From positions 19,169,185-19,233,184 of the forward strand of contig NC_092661.1 of NCBI RefSeq assembly GCF_032118995.1: DNA of 64,000 bases, in the 5' to 3' direction. Position 1 is the stretch's first letter. Every line of letters starts with the position of its first letter. Under the pieces are notes generated by a model. The model searched no databases and was not told the origin of the DNA. It was given only the letters and a program-made list of their open reading frames with translations. The DNA is from Asterias amurensis. Its lineage: Eukaryota > Echinodermata > Asteroidea > Forcipulatida > Asteriidae. Position numbers and translations under genes: made by a program. Of this stretch, positions 53,425 to 64,000 are shown in pieces.

Positions 53425-53480
53425 ATAGAGTGAGATTTGAACCAATTACCTCCGGGTTAACCAAGTGAGCCATGTAGCTT
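53425..53480 (-). repeat. tRNA-like fragment
   Basis: Minus strand reads ATGGCTCACTTGGTTAACCC, then GGAGGTAATTGGTTCAAATC and TCACTC. The A-box and B-box resemble 40694-40762, but the piece is too short for a full tRNA. Confidence 0.45.
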
Positions 53481-53842
53481 TATGTTGCCATTCTCGTTAT
53501 TTGTTTTTCGATATATTTGTTTGACTGCCAGTTATCTAGAAGCCTTTAATGTTGGTACCCATGCACACAATTCTACTAACTCAGGCTGAATCTCTCAATG
53601 GTGATCTCAATTAAACTAATTAATTGACAGAAGTTAAGTATTTAGGTTGCAATGGATGTTGACTTTTATATATTGAATATAATTCACTGACGAAAAAGCA
53701 ACTTTTCAAGGGCTAATTTTTGATAGCATGCTGTATTGAGAATCGTGTCACAGTGTATACTGTTTACATGGTGATTGATTCAACAGTTAAATGTGTATCA
53801 AAGCCGTCACATGATTACCATTTGCTTAAGTTGTGCATAAAT

Positions 53843-53848
53843 AATAAA
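53843..53848 (+). terminator. AATAAA, candidate CNK polyadenylation signal (proximal)
   Basis: AATAAA within CATAAATAATAAAGC, about 870 bp after the CNK stop. A second AATAAA is at 54710-54715. Either could be used. Confidence 0.45.
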
Positions 53849-54709
53849 GCTATAAGTTATGTTGAATGTTTATCTTTAGCTTCTCAACTCTCAACAGTAC
53901 AAAAGTGCTAAAGTTATAAAATTAAAATTTTTAAATTGTAAAAAATCAAAAAAAAAATTAATGTATTTTCTTTAATAAGAGATTGAAACTCTTTTCAGTG
54001 CCCCGCCCCCTACTACTCAAAAGGTGACAAACTTAATACCTGTACAAGATCATAATCCAACACTACTAATGGCAGTTGATATTATATTCCATGAAAATAA
54101 TGACAGCATTCAGAAATGACTCGGGACGGGACAAAATACAAACACTGTCTGCAAAGGTCAGAGAGCTAGAGTCATGGCTTTGGCTACGTCTTTGCAACAA
54201 ATGTAAATTATTCATAATTAATAATTTTTTAAGAAAATGCATGTTGAGATTTATTATGATCCTTCCTTACTCTAAAATAAGTATTTATGTTCCTTTCATC
54301 TATTAAATCAAAATGAAAATGGCCTTGCCCTCTTGAAGATGAAATTCCATGAGTGTCAATCATTGTCAAACAATTAATTGCTGAGGTAAATTGTCTTTAA
54401 ATTAAAACTTAGATATTTAGTATCACTGACAATCTATGAAATCATAAAGGTTTGGCCACAGCAATGGCTGTACCTGTGCTGCCATGTCTGTAACAGACAT
54501 TATTGTTTTCAGTTTTACATTAATTTTGGTGTACAAATTGACTGGAGTGAGATTTGAAACCTTAGCGTGCACATGTACTTTGTTAACAGTAAATCTAAGC
54601 GCCATAAAACTTGTGCTTGGATTTGATATTGAGTACAAACAGATTAAAATGACACATTACTAACTGGTGCTGATCCATTCTTTTAACAGCTAGCTGTTAA
54701 GGTGGAAGG

Positions 54710-54715
54710 AATAAA
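54710..54715 (+). terminator. AATAAA, candidate CNK polyadenylation signal (distal)
   Basis: GGAATAAAGTAGG, about 1.7 kb after the stop at 52969. No transcript support. Confidence 0.35.
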
Positions 54716-55109
54716 GTAGGATGAATGGTTGGTTTTCCCAACTACATGTACAATAATTTCTAATGTTGTAAATATTTCCGTTGTATAAAGTTTGAGTTTT
54801 GTACATTTTTGTTGGCATACAATATGTAGATTTATGTAAATTAAGAGTGTGAGATAACCTTTGAGATGTAAGACAGTATATAAACAGTATATAGTGGGGT
54901 TATATAATTCAAGAAAGGTGACTATTTTTTATTGACTCTAACAATTGCGTATGGCAACAAAATGTTTTGGTGTAATTTTGTTGCATTTTTCATCTTATAT
55001 TGTTTTTTTGATGTATTACCCATTTGTATTGGAGTAGACATTCTTAAAATACTGTATTATTGAGAAAATTACTTTATTTTGCCGATGTAGCTCACCAGAC
55101 ATGAGAATG

Positions 55110-55477
55110 AAGGTAAAGGTATTTGTCAAAGATCAGTCTTCCCACTTGGTGTATCTCAACATATGCATAAAATAACAAACCTGTGAAAATTTGGGCTCAA
55201 GTGGTCATCGAAGTTCCAAGGAAATGATGAAAGAAAAAACACCCCCTTGTTTGACAAATTTGTGTACTTTCAGATAAGAATAAAAGACTTCTAGCTAGAA
55301 GTCTTTTATTATTTTAGTGAGAAATTACCTCTTCCTCAAAAACTAAGTTACTTTAGAGAGAGTCATTTCCCACAATGTTTTATACTATCAACAGCTCTCC
55401 AATGGGCGTTACCAAGTCAGTTTTTAAGTTAATATTTGTTTTGAGTAATTACCAAACGTGTACCTTCCCTTTAAGCA
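55110..55477. mobile_element. palindromic MITE family A, AGGGAAGGTACAC-type subfamily
   Basis: The interior CTTGGTGTATCTCAACATAT, CTGTGAAAATTTGGGCTCAA and central AAGACTTCTAGCTAGAAGTC match the copy at 27426. It ends GTGTACCTTCCCTTTAA. Confidence 0.8.
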
Positions 55478-55795
55478 AACTACTTATGATCAGGCCAGTT
55501 ATGTACATGTACTTAAATTATGTTATTGCTTCTATTATTTAGGGAAAGGGATAATACAAATGGCATGTGAAACCATTTGGATAAATAGTTGGTAAGTATT
55601 AGGAAATTTGCTAAAATGTGTAAATTTAGTTCCTAATTTCTTCTTTGTTAGGCAGCTGTTTGATTGTGTTTCGCTGATCACAGCCAACTATTTTTGTTTT
55701 AATGTTATATCATTTTAAAATGTATTTATTGGTTTGGCAACTACTTAATGTGTATTAGTGCTTTGTTAATAGGTACTATGTTATGTATCATAAGC

Positions 55796-56045
55796 CATTG
55801 GACACTGTTGGTAAACAGTATTGTCCAAGGCCCACACTTCTTGTGTCACAACTTATATATAAAATAACAAAACTGTGAAAATTTAGGCTCAATCGGTCAT
55901 CAGGGTCGGGAAATAACGGGAAAACCCGCCCTTGTTTCCGCACGATTCGCTGTGTCATGACATGTACGTGTTTACTATATATCCCTAATTCTCGATGTCG
56001 AGAATTGATAATTGTTTAAATGTTTTCTCAAAAAGTAAAGCATTT
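55796..56045. mobile_element. diverged MITE family A copy
   Basis: Starts CATTGGACACTGTTGGTAAA. It keeps ACAAAACTGTGAAAATTTAG and GGCTCAATCGGTCATC. A central GAATTCTCGA-type palindrome (AATTCTCGATGTCGAGAATT) is at about 55986. The right end is not preserved. Confidence 0.55.
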
Positions 56046-56819
56046 CATGGAATAATATTTTAAGAGAAGTCTTACCGTTACCTTCTGTAAGCCCTGTAAA
56101 TTATTTGTAAATCTGTGAACTTTTTTTTTTTTTCTGTTCCGAAAGTGTATAATGGCTTTAAAAAAACAAATTATTTCAGCTGTACACTTGCTCATAGCAA
56201 ATATAATTTTTGGGGGAGTTTGACCTGTCAGATTCAAGTTAATATTTGTTTTCACTATTTATTTTCTATTCCCACCCCCACCCCCATTCTAGAGATTAAT
56301 ATGGTATTTGGTGGAAGACATTTACTTTGTCCTAATTCATCAACCGACTTAGTAAGAAAGAGACGTAATCATTTTATTCATAATTGTTTTTTATTGACAA
56401 CTTCATCACAATAGTTTAGGTAAAATAATCGTGGATGACAACTTCATCAAAAATTGAAATTTTTCTTAAGCCTTAAGTGGCTGTTATGTTTTGCCTGTAG
56501 AGTCAGCTTTTAAGCCTTGGACATATAGATCAAAGTTTGAGCCGTTTCATATTCCAATAAGAAAAGTGCATGCATACTTAAGATAGGCCCCCCTTGCTTA
56601 TTTAAGTGGCACAGTGGACTGTATCAGTCTAAAGAATTCTGGGCCCCTACCCTACCACATCAAGTGCACAGGATGCTCTGCATGTACTAGTTATGAACTC
56701 AACATATTGCTCTTTAAATCTCTATCCAAAAACAATGGGGGTAAAACAATGCTTCTGTTGTTAAACTTCATGTTGGTATTTTTTATATTAATTTCCGTGC
56801 CCACCCGCGGAAGCTTCAG

Positions 56820-56950
56820 AGCTTTTTGGAGCTTCTTGAGTAATCATTTTCCTTTGAAACCCTGACTTGTCAAAGGAAAAACACAAAGGCTCTCATAATT
56901 AGTTCCAGGATTTGATGTTGTCGTGTTAAACAAATTAAGCAGGCACTCAG
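56820..56950. repeat. dispersed repeat, copy 2
   Basis: TTTTTGGAGCTTCTTGAGTA, TTTTCCTTTGA, CTTGTCAAAGG, GGCTCTCAT, GATTTGATGTTGTC and GGCACTCAG, in the order seen at 49100-49257. Confidence 0.6.
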
Positions 56951-57216
56951 CGAATTCCAGGCAGATGGCACATACGAAGCGTATCACAGTAGGTTTCTGC
57001 TGTGCACGCTACACACTGGAAACTATGGGTGTATATGAACGTCAGCCGTCTGGCTGTTGGCAAAAAACTCGAAGAAAATCCAAAGTTGTTCTGGGCGCTG
57101 AAAAATGTCGGCGGGCAAGTCTGTCTCAAATAAAATTTGCAGTTGTCAACGGACGTAAAATGGTTTAGGAATACATGTAATTACCTTTTGGTATTGTTAC
57201 TATCCTATAATCCTTC

Positions 57217-57510
57217 GTCCTTCGGATGGGACGTAAAGCCGTTGGTCCCATGTGTTGTGTAACGCATGTAAAAGAACCCAGTGCACTTATCGAAAAGAGA
57301 AGGGGTTCGCCCCGGTGTTCCTGGTTGTGGCTGCTTAATGCGCCGTAGCACCTTGTAAACCCTTATAAGTGCTACATAATTGGGTCTCAGAATCCACCAC
57401 TGCAATAACCTATCTTTCTGAAAGTTTGTATATACTCAGCGCCTTGAGTACCCTGTTTGGTAGATACGTGCGCTATATAAGACTTTGATATTATTATTAT
57501 ATTATTATCC
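57217..57510 (+). repeat. 5'-truncated ATT-tailed SINE
   Basis: CCTTCGGATGGGACGTAAAG, CCGTTGGTCCCATGTG, GAGAAGGGGTTCGCCCCGG, GCGCTATATAAGAC and an ATT tail match the body and tail of 26838-27256; the tRNA head is missing. It stops 55 bp short of the parkin stop codon, so it may lie in or near the parkin 3'UTR. Confidence 0.8.
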
Positions 57511-57565
57511 TGAACTGTCCCTGATACATGCTGATATGACCAGCCCATAAGATGGTCAGTTAACA

Positions 57566-60500
57566 TCAAACCAATGGTCGGTTAACATCAAACCAATGAT
57601 CAGCCATGCACTGGTGGTTCCATTCAATACTGCATACCCAGCACCATTCAAACTTGCACTGCTGAATTGGGCATATCATGTGCATACAGCCTCCTATAGA
57701 AGAAATATAATAATGTCAATGCTTAATGAAGCGCTAATTAACATGAGAAATATAATACAAGCCTTTTCCTGTACCTGATTTACTGGATTGCTTAGTGGAA
57801 AATAGCAGTTTTTTTTTTAAACAGGATAGAAAAGAAGAAGTGATAATCATCCAAAGAATCTACCGGCATGTCTTATTTTTTTCTGTATATGTTTCTGATA
57901 AACCGAGAGATACAAGTGACTAGCACTGTAACCCCAGGCCTGAAGATACTTAAGAAAAGAAGGCGATGAAGAAGTGCCAAGTTTAAATGTGGGTGGTAAA
58001 TCTTTAATTGGGAACACCTACATTTTAGTAATCAAGTCGGAACAGAAACCCAATCCTCGTGCAAGGCCCTGATCCAAGGTAGGATTTAAAACTTGGGGTG
58101 CTCCAGAGGAGAAAGGAAAGTCAATTTTTAGCAACACTTCTTCATGTATGAGATTGTCATTCGTAAACTGTTTTTTGTTTGCCTTTGGACCTTTTCGAAA
58201 CCTATACTTGGGGTCACTGCTTAATGCGTTGTTAGCTGTAGATGGATTGCACTAAGCTCCATCGACCACAATTCTCAGCCAAAGACAGCCTTGCACGCAT
58301 GCACATTTCATCAAATATGGCGGTCGTTGACGCTTAGTGCAATCCATCTATTATGAAAACATATGCTTTTGGTACAGGGCTTTAAAAGGCGGATAAAGCC
58401 TAAGCCGGAACCGAAGCCAAAGCCAGAGTTTCAAAAAGGTCCCAGACTGATAACCTTGATTCTTTTACCCACCATTTTTCTCTGTTGGTGCCTTACAGTT
58501 TGGACATTGCTTTGTTGATTGTCTGATTGTCTCTTTACTTTGGTCATGCTCCCATAATGCCTGGGCAGCCCTCTCACTGCTGACTGCATATGCTCCCCCA
58601 CCTCCATCTATCACAGTTTGTGTTGCTGATGTCTCACAGTCACCGCTGTGGTATGCATTTCGACATTGGCGACAAAAGACAAACTAGTCATGAAAAAAGA
58701 GAAAGAGAAAGTGGACTACAACTGTTAAAAATTACCCATTTACAGCAAGCCAAAGTTACTGGGGTCAAAATGAGGTCATGTTCATAATAGAATGGTGCTC
58801 TTTCCTAGAGATTGCTATCCTTATTTTATTACTAATAATCAGCCAGGGAATCAAACACACAGCCACATTGCTTTACTTGTCTGGCTGATGTATGAACAGT
58901 TTGAGATAAGCATGAAAGTGACATGACATTGCCCCCAGATCAACTTTACAATGATGGCCTTTTTTATGCAATGTATTTATACAATACAAGAGTATAAGTC
59001 CATTGTGTGTAATATTTGCCCAAGTCAAACTCTTACCCCACATCCTTGCCCAGCTTGTTGTACACATTCCACCCTCCTCGATCCAAAGTCTGGTAGCAGT
59101 CCAGCCCCACAACCTGGTGAAGGACACAGCACACCATCATTCTGAAGCAGACACTCCTCAGCCCCAAACCGTTGGTACCTAGCATACTACAAATAAAGGG
59201 AAGACAGGGACATCAGAAACATGTTTGCTGTCAAAAGGAAAATTGTCATTTCAAATATAAACTGCAGTATTGTATAAATATTGGAGGCATATGAGTGCAT
59301 TGTCACAGAATATAATCACAAGGTGAAATAGTTCAGAAACAGAATAAGTTCTATAAATTCACTGGTAGTGCTGCTGATTTAGTGTACATGATGTTTTGGT
59401 CATGTCTTGGTTACCTGTTCACTTCCGAGCACTCTGAAGTGATGGTTTTCTTTAATCAGTGATGCTGGACAGCCAACTATCAGAAAAAATAAAAGAAAAA
59501 AAATGTACAAAAATTAACAAAATGGGTTATTAAAACCTGCTTACCAGAAAATTTTTTTAACGAAGTGCTACTTGGAATCTAAGCAGCTTTATGCAATTAG
59601 GCCCGGACATAAAGTCATAAAACAGTTTTCTTTTCACATAACAGTAACACTCAATAATAATTATGTGTTTTATAAGATGGATTCTCACTTGGGCAACATT
59701 GGTTTCTTACCTGGGCATGGCAGTGTATAGCCAAATTCCTCATCAGCCAAGACAAACTGCCTGTCATCAAGTCGCACCTGGCAATATGAAGCAAAGCAAT
59801 CCAGACAGATGGTATGTCCACCAGCACATGGGAAGACTAGTACCGGATCACTAATTGGGAAGGCAACAAAATTGATAAATAATGTTGATTGTGGGGGATA
59901 AGTGTTAAGTAAAGTGTTGCTAGAATTAGTCCTTCAAACAACCAAATCATAAGTTAGATCTAAATTATGCCCAGAATAATGACTTGCTTAGACACAAAAT
60001 AACGCTTAGTAGAGAGGGACTTTTAACTGCCAGCTGCAGGTTAATGTGCTGGCACTCTACCAACTGAGCTATCAAAGTGGTCAGCTGGATCTGTTTGTTT
60101 GTTTGTTTGTTTGAATGATCTTTTTAACAATGGAACTCGGCAAAGCTCGCACAAGGGGATATACACGCCAAGCTCGCAACAGCCAATTTCTCACACACAT
60201 ACATTCGCTTACAGTCTATGATTATGACTAGCACAAATCTTGAAAAGTGATTGAGTAACTAACCAACAATACTCATTCTAGTCACTGTGAAATCAGCGCT
60301 TAGCACGGCTGGACCCGAACCAACATTGTGATCTTGCAAGTCTTGCAGACTAACCACTTGACCACGGATCAACACTTTGGGAAGTTACTTACCGGATATC
60401 TCCACATGTTAGACAAACTACGTCTCTTGTGTTGGACTTGATCAGATGTAAAGCAGCAGCTCTGTCATTATCTGCAGTCGGGTGACTGCCACACTTGAAG

Positions 60501-62992
60501 TAAAATTCCTGCAAATTAAACAAATTTACCTTCGTCATTTAACCAATCAGTGCATGATTCTTACAATGCCTTTCACTCTAAATATCCCTGTAACTCAGCA
60601 TTAAGTTGACAAAAACCAAACAATGAATAACTGGGAAAAACTCTTCCAATGTCTGTTTACTTCAAAAAGTAGCTTGAATTTTGAAGTTGAGCCAATTATG
60701 GTGTGCTACAATCAGTTCAATTTAATAATATTATAATCCATCAAGGATCTGACAACCTAACTAACACTTCTGTGAGTTCCAAAACCATTTTAGAGACTCC
60801 TTCATTTTTGATGTAAAGCATCTACAAATTTCAATCTGTCTTTGTAGTTTTGAGTAACAATAAGTTATGCACTGATTACTGCTTAATTAGTGACATACAG
60901 CTATTGTTCCAGAACATCCCTCAGTTTGGCATCTTCCAAAGATCCTATAGGGCTTCAATACATCATCCCAGCACGTTGGATCCTGAAAATCAAAAGAATA
61001 ACACATTCACAAAAGTTTGGAGAAGTATCTTTTTATGATCAATATAAACTTATTTGAGTTTTATTTGAAGTGAGATGTCATCATTGTACAGTAAATTGGC
61101 ACATTTGACTGAAAGGTAAACTCAGAGAAATGCTCCATTGGTAAAATCTCGACTCAATGAATAAGTATCAGAAAGTGAAAACCAAAAGTAAACACACACT
61201 GTTCACCTACAGATTTCTTACTAATTTATTGATTGCTTAACCAAAAAACTTCAGGAACTGTTTGGTTTGAATTAGACAAATTAAATCCCAAGTTTTGTGT
61301 CTAGCTCATACTTTACCTGTTGAACTATAAAGATACCTTCCTTACATGTACTGCAGCACACACGTAGCTTTCCTGGCTGTACAGATTGACAAGGAGTCTT
61401 GCAATAAACATAGAGCTTAGGCGTCGTCCTAGTGGCTGAAATTAAAAATTAAACTGGATGATGAAAATTTGCAGTTTTATAGCTCTATCCTGGGCAACTT
61501 GATTAGAAACAGTTACTCTTTAGGCAATAAAGGCAACATCATCTATGTTCCTCTTCATTGTATTGGTTCCTTTTGAAACATTCCAATAAAAACAAAAGTG
61601 TCTTTTACCACAGAAAACTACCTTTTCATTTTTAATCACAACCAAACCTTAAGCTTTCTATATTCTAACAAACAAATCTTTATCGTTTGGTTTGTAGAAC
61701 ATGCCTGTCGTGTCATCCTTTATTTTGCTACATTGTACACTACAATATACATGTATAATTATAGGGCCTGTTGAACAATCATTCCCCAATCGTTTGTCCA
61801 AAAAACTCAATTTGAGTTTCTATGGGTTTGGTTTTAATTATCTTTATTGAAAATTCATAGAATGCAAAGTCAGTTCATAATGAAAGTTAACTCACCATCA
61901 CCCGATTGTTGTGCCGTAGCAAGCTGGCCACCATCTGTGGCATAATTCGCACCCCCTAGTGGCTTAATATGTGGTTCCAAATCAAGATGAGTTTGCAGAG
62001 AGGTATACGTCTCATCTAACGCTGCTCCCTGGGTCGGTATCCTAGCATATCGTTCTTGGCTGCAGTTTGGTTCTAGTGTAAAACCTCTCCTCCTTGTTAC
62101 AAACAAAGTACTTGTCTCCTGCAGCTCACAATCCTGGTGGATTGAAAAATAAACTATGGTGAGTATTACAGTCAAATATCTCATTGGGTTTCTTGGTTAG
62201 AATATTGAGAGCATAGCTAATTTGTAATAGAAAGGTACCACATTTGGCAGCAGCCTAATTAAGAAAATAACAACAGGCGAGTTAGTTGCAATAAGGTAAC
62301 AACCCTCTTCGCCATCGTGAGGAGGGTTACAATACATTTTCGCAACTACAAGAGGGTGGGCTGTAAAATATTTTGTACAAGGGACATATGGGCTTAATAT
62401 TATCTTTGAAACACCTTGTAACCTTACTCTATGATTAGATGCAGCCATGGCTGTCAGCAGCCACAATAAAACTACAAATACCCCACGCAATTAAGTATAC
62501 ATGTAACTATATAGTTGCTCATGAATCATGCGCTGAAATCTTAAACTAAGACAAAAATTGAATGAATAACCTAATAAATAAGAGTAAGAATAACAGTTAA
62601 TAATATAAATAACAACCCCAAAGTTAAAGTACTATTTAGTATTATTTTAGTACTATAGTTAGATGATGCAAGTTGTACTTCATAAGTTAATCGTTCAAAT
62701 GCACATTCCAGAATACCTGTAATTTCATCCCATCAGACAGATTTTTACCACAAAAAATGACCTGGACCTCAGAATGGTCAAGAGCTCTAACACCAGCAGT
62801 GGCACTGGTCATATTACCCGTGGTGGCACTGGCAGTGGACGCAGCAGAATCCCCCACCACTGACACTGCTGCTGCTGCTGGCACTGCCGCCAGGCAGCGG
62901 GTAAACTCTCTTTTCAGTCGATCTACCGTCCACGACGCATCAACCAATACAGTCAAACTCTCCCCCTCAAATTTCACTAAAACTTCAAACAT
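57566..62992 (-). CDS. PRKN: parkin, RBR E3 ubiquitin-protein ligase
   Basis: Ten exons on the minus strand: 62992-62717, 62133-61896, 61435-61317, 60982-60899, 60508-60393, 59850-59711, 59476-59415, 59186-59037, 58683-58473, 57693-57566. They sum to 1524 bp, 507 aa (human 465), phases consistent. Ubiquitin-like domain about 1-108, with an Ala/Ser/Thr-rich insert; its Ser100 aligns with Ser65, the PINK1 target. RING0 ([22 protein letters not shown]), RING1 ([20 protein letters not shown]), IBR ([34 protein letters not shown]), REP helix with its Trp ([13 protein letters not shown]) and RING2 ([20 protein letters not shown]) are all present. Catalytic Cys is about residue 468, followed by the conserved His. 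The usual terminal WFDV is followed by NRPLV. Parkin acts with PINK1 to ubiquitinate damaged mitochondria. Confidence 0.97.
58239..58350. mobile_element. 112-bp palindromic MITE in a parkin intron
   Basis: TAGATGGATTGCACTAAGC at the left is mirrored by GCTTAGTGCAATCCATCTA at the right, a perfect 19-bp inverted repeat, with inner ATCGACCA/TGGCGGTCGT partial pairing. No open frame. Confidence 0.8.
59535..59605. mobile_element. fragment of GGGCCCAATTT-family MITE
   Basis: CTAAGCAGCTTTATGCAATTAGGCCCGG resembles the right end of the copy at 14854-15028. CTGCTTACCAGAA lies further left. Confidence 0.45.
60003..60082 (-). repeat. tRNA-like SINE head
   Basis: Minus strand: TTTGATAGCTCAGTTGGTAG then AGTGCC is a good A-box arm. 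The B-box is degraded (GGCAGTTAAAAGTCCC). It directly abuts the tail of the neighbouring SINE at 60090. Not a functional tRNA. Confidence 0.45.
60090..60372 (-). repeat. tRNA-headed SINE with CAAA tail in a parkin intron
   Basis: On the minus strand the head reads CGTGGTCAAGTGGTTAGTCT (A-box) and GTTGGTTCGGGTCCAGCCGT (B-box). The body is unique in this window, with TTGCGAGCTTGGCGTG and GCGAGCTTTGCCGAGTTCC. The 3' end is TTAAAAAGATCATTCAAACA with about five CAAA units. It differs in body and tail from the two other SINE families here. Confidence 0.72.
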
Positions 62993-64000
62993 TTTAACTC
63001 TACTAAGACTAGAGTATCCCAGGTGTATCAGGACTTGTTTGCTTGTTTGTTTATGTTTACATCTTCTCCGAAAAAAGATAACTCACGGGGGCTGACATTA
63101 TGGAGTGCGCCCTCATTTGACAGATGTACGTATGTAGTAGTCACGAATAGTTCGATGGTTTTGTTTTTGGTGAATGTTTAGTTCCCTTTATTTTAATGTC
63201 TAGGAAACAAATTTTATTTGCTAAAATAAATAAACTGAGAATGAATTAAACCAGGTAATACTAACGTTTTAGGGCATGAACATTTTAAAGCGCATCCGGT
63301 GGTCTTCTCTTGCAAGCCCATTAATGTTTGCTTTACGTGCTCAAGGCAAAACAACAAACAGTATTAATATGATAAGCTTTTTTTATTGCCAGTCTGCAGG
63401 TATGTAAATAAAGTCTAGGCCTACTACATGTGATGCATGGAGAAGGTACAGCAGTGGTTATTAGCACATAAGATAGCTCCATCTTTATCAACAATCGATC
63501 GAAAACCACAATTTCCCCAATATTCCAATTTATGGGTCAACTACATCGAGCGTACCCATACAGCCAGCTATATGATGTAAAAAGTTCTTATTGTTTTCAT
63601 TCAGGAATTTCTACCGTGTTTAGACAATGTCTTTTAACATTTCATCAACTGTTGATTTAAAAATGAAGTCTGAAATAGTTGCATGTGTGTTTGCTGAGCC
63701 GTATCTTCCTTTCTTAATTCCCCACCTGCGTCCTTTGTTAATGGCACTTACTTTCAGCCAAGACGCATGCTTGAGGATCTATGCGGTATAATAATCTAAT
63801 GCATGCCATAGCCACACCTTCTTCCGATTCTGGAAAGCTTGGGACGGGATGTTGACCGGTGCAAACCTCGGGGATGTGATGTTCCCTACTTCTACCATGG
63901 GGTCTGACGGCGCTACTGACGGCGCAACTGACGGCACGGGAATCCTTTGGGCGTGGTATTGATGGGGGTCTTGGACTACTCTTAACTGTGAGGTTCTACC
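62993..64000. other. upstream flank of parkin
   Basis: Contains the parkin 5'UTR and promoter and otherwise unassigned DNA. No PACRG coding sequence, the usual head-to-head neighbour of parkin in vertebrates, was recognised on the plus strand; it could begin beyond the window or after a non-coding exon. The last 170 bp are relatively GC-rich with a small repeat of CTGACGGCGC, function unknown. Confidence 0.5.

Larger units (their letters stand above)
52970..57565. other. convergent CNK / parkin 3' flanks
   Basis: 3'UTR of CNK and intergenic DNA between two convergent genes. Contents: a tRNA-like fragment at 53425, two family A MITE copies (55110 and 55796), a dispersed repeat at 56820 and a 5'-truncated SINE at 57217. 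No conserved coding sequence was recognised. Confidence 0.6.

Noticed and set aside
62757-63095. Plus-strand frame opposite parkin exon 1
   Set aside because: Antisense shadow of the GC-rich parkin first exon, which has clear ubiquitin-like domain coding on the minus strand.

Overview
The window is intron-rich, AT-rich animal DNA. Introns use standard GT-AG sites and range from about 95 bp to 6 kb. The gaps are full of short palindromic DNA transposons and tRNA-headed SINEs. The gene content (DDX10, an astacin metalloprotease ending in a kringle, TRAPPC3, a CNK scaffold and parkin) together with the repeat style suggests a marine invertebrate deuterostome. An echinoderm, perhaps a sea star, is my best guess, but this is inference and nothing in the window proves it. 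No rRNA, convincing functional tRNA, CRISPR array or viral element was seen.

Layout: (1) 246-4900, plus strand: the last six exons of the DEAD-box helicase gene DDX10, followed by a possible long 3'UTR. (2) 8325-13202, plus: a complete seven-exon secreted astacin zinc protease with a C-terminal kringle. (3) 13203-19514: a transposon-rich convergent intergenic gap. (4) 19515-25236, minus: complete five-exon TRAPPC3, 180 aa, with a 2.3 kb Harbinger-like non-autonomous transposon in its second intron. (5) 25237-25555: a compact head-to-head promoter. (6) 25556-52969, plus: an 18-exon CNK (connector enhancer of KSR) gene, 1270 aa, with SAM, CRIC, PDZ, PH and a C-terminal PDZ ligand. (7) 57566-62992, minus: a complete ten-exon parkin gene, 507 aa. 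(8) 62993-64000: upstream sequence with no gene recognised.

All exon chains were joined by hand from splice sites, reading phase and remembered family sequence. In each complete gene the exon lengths sum to a multiple of three with all phases compatible. The genes serve unrelated housekeeping or signalling roles (ribosome biogenesis, extracellular proteolysis, ER-Golgi tethering, Ras/MAPK scaffolding, mitophagy) and show no sign of being a functional cluster.

The most unusual signals are two places where a tandem repeat has copied a splice junction. A 23-bp minisatellite begins inside a DDX10 exon and repeatedly copies its 5' splice site. A 116-bp triplication ends in a CNK exon and repeats its 3' splice site, with stop codons behind the two decoy acceptors. 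Others are a 22-bp duplication that shifts the frame at the end of parkin and adds five residues after the usual terminal WFDV, a low-complexity insert inside parkin's ubiquitin-like domain, and the astacin-kringle architecture.
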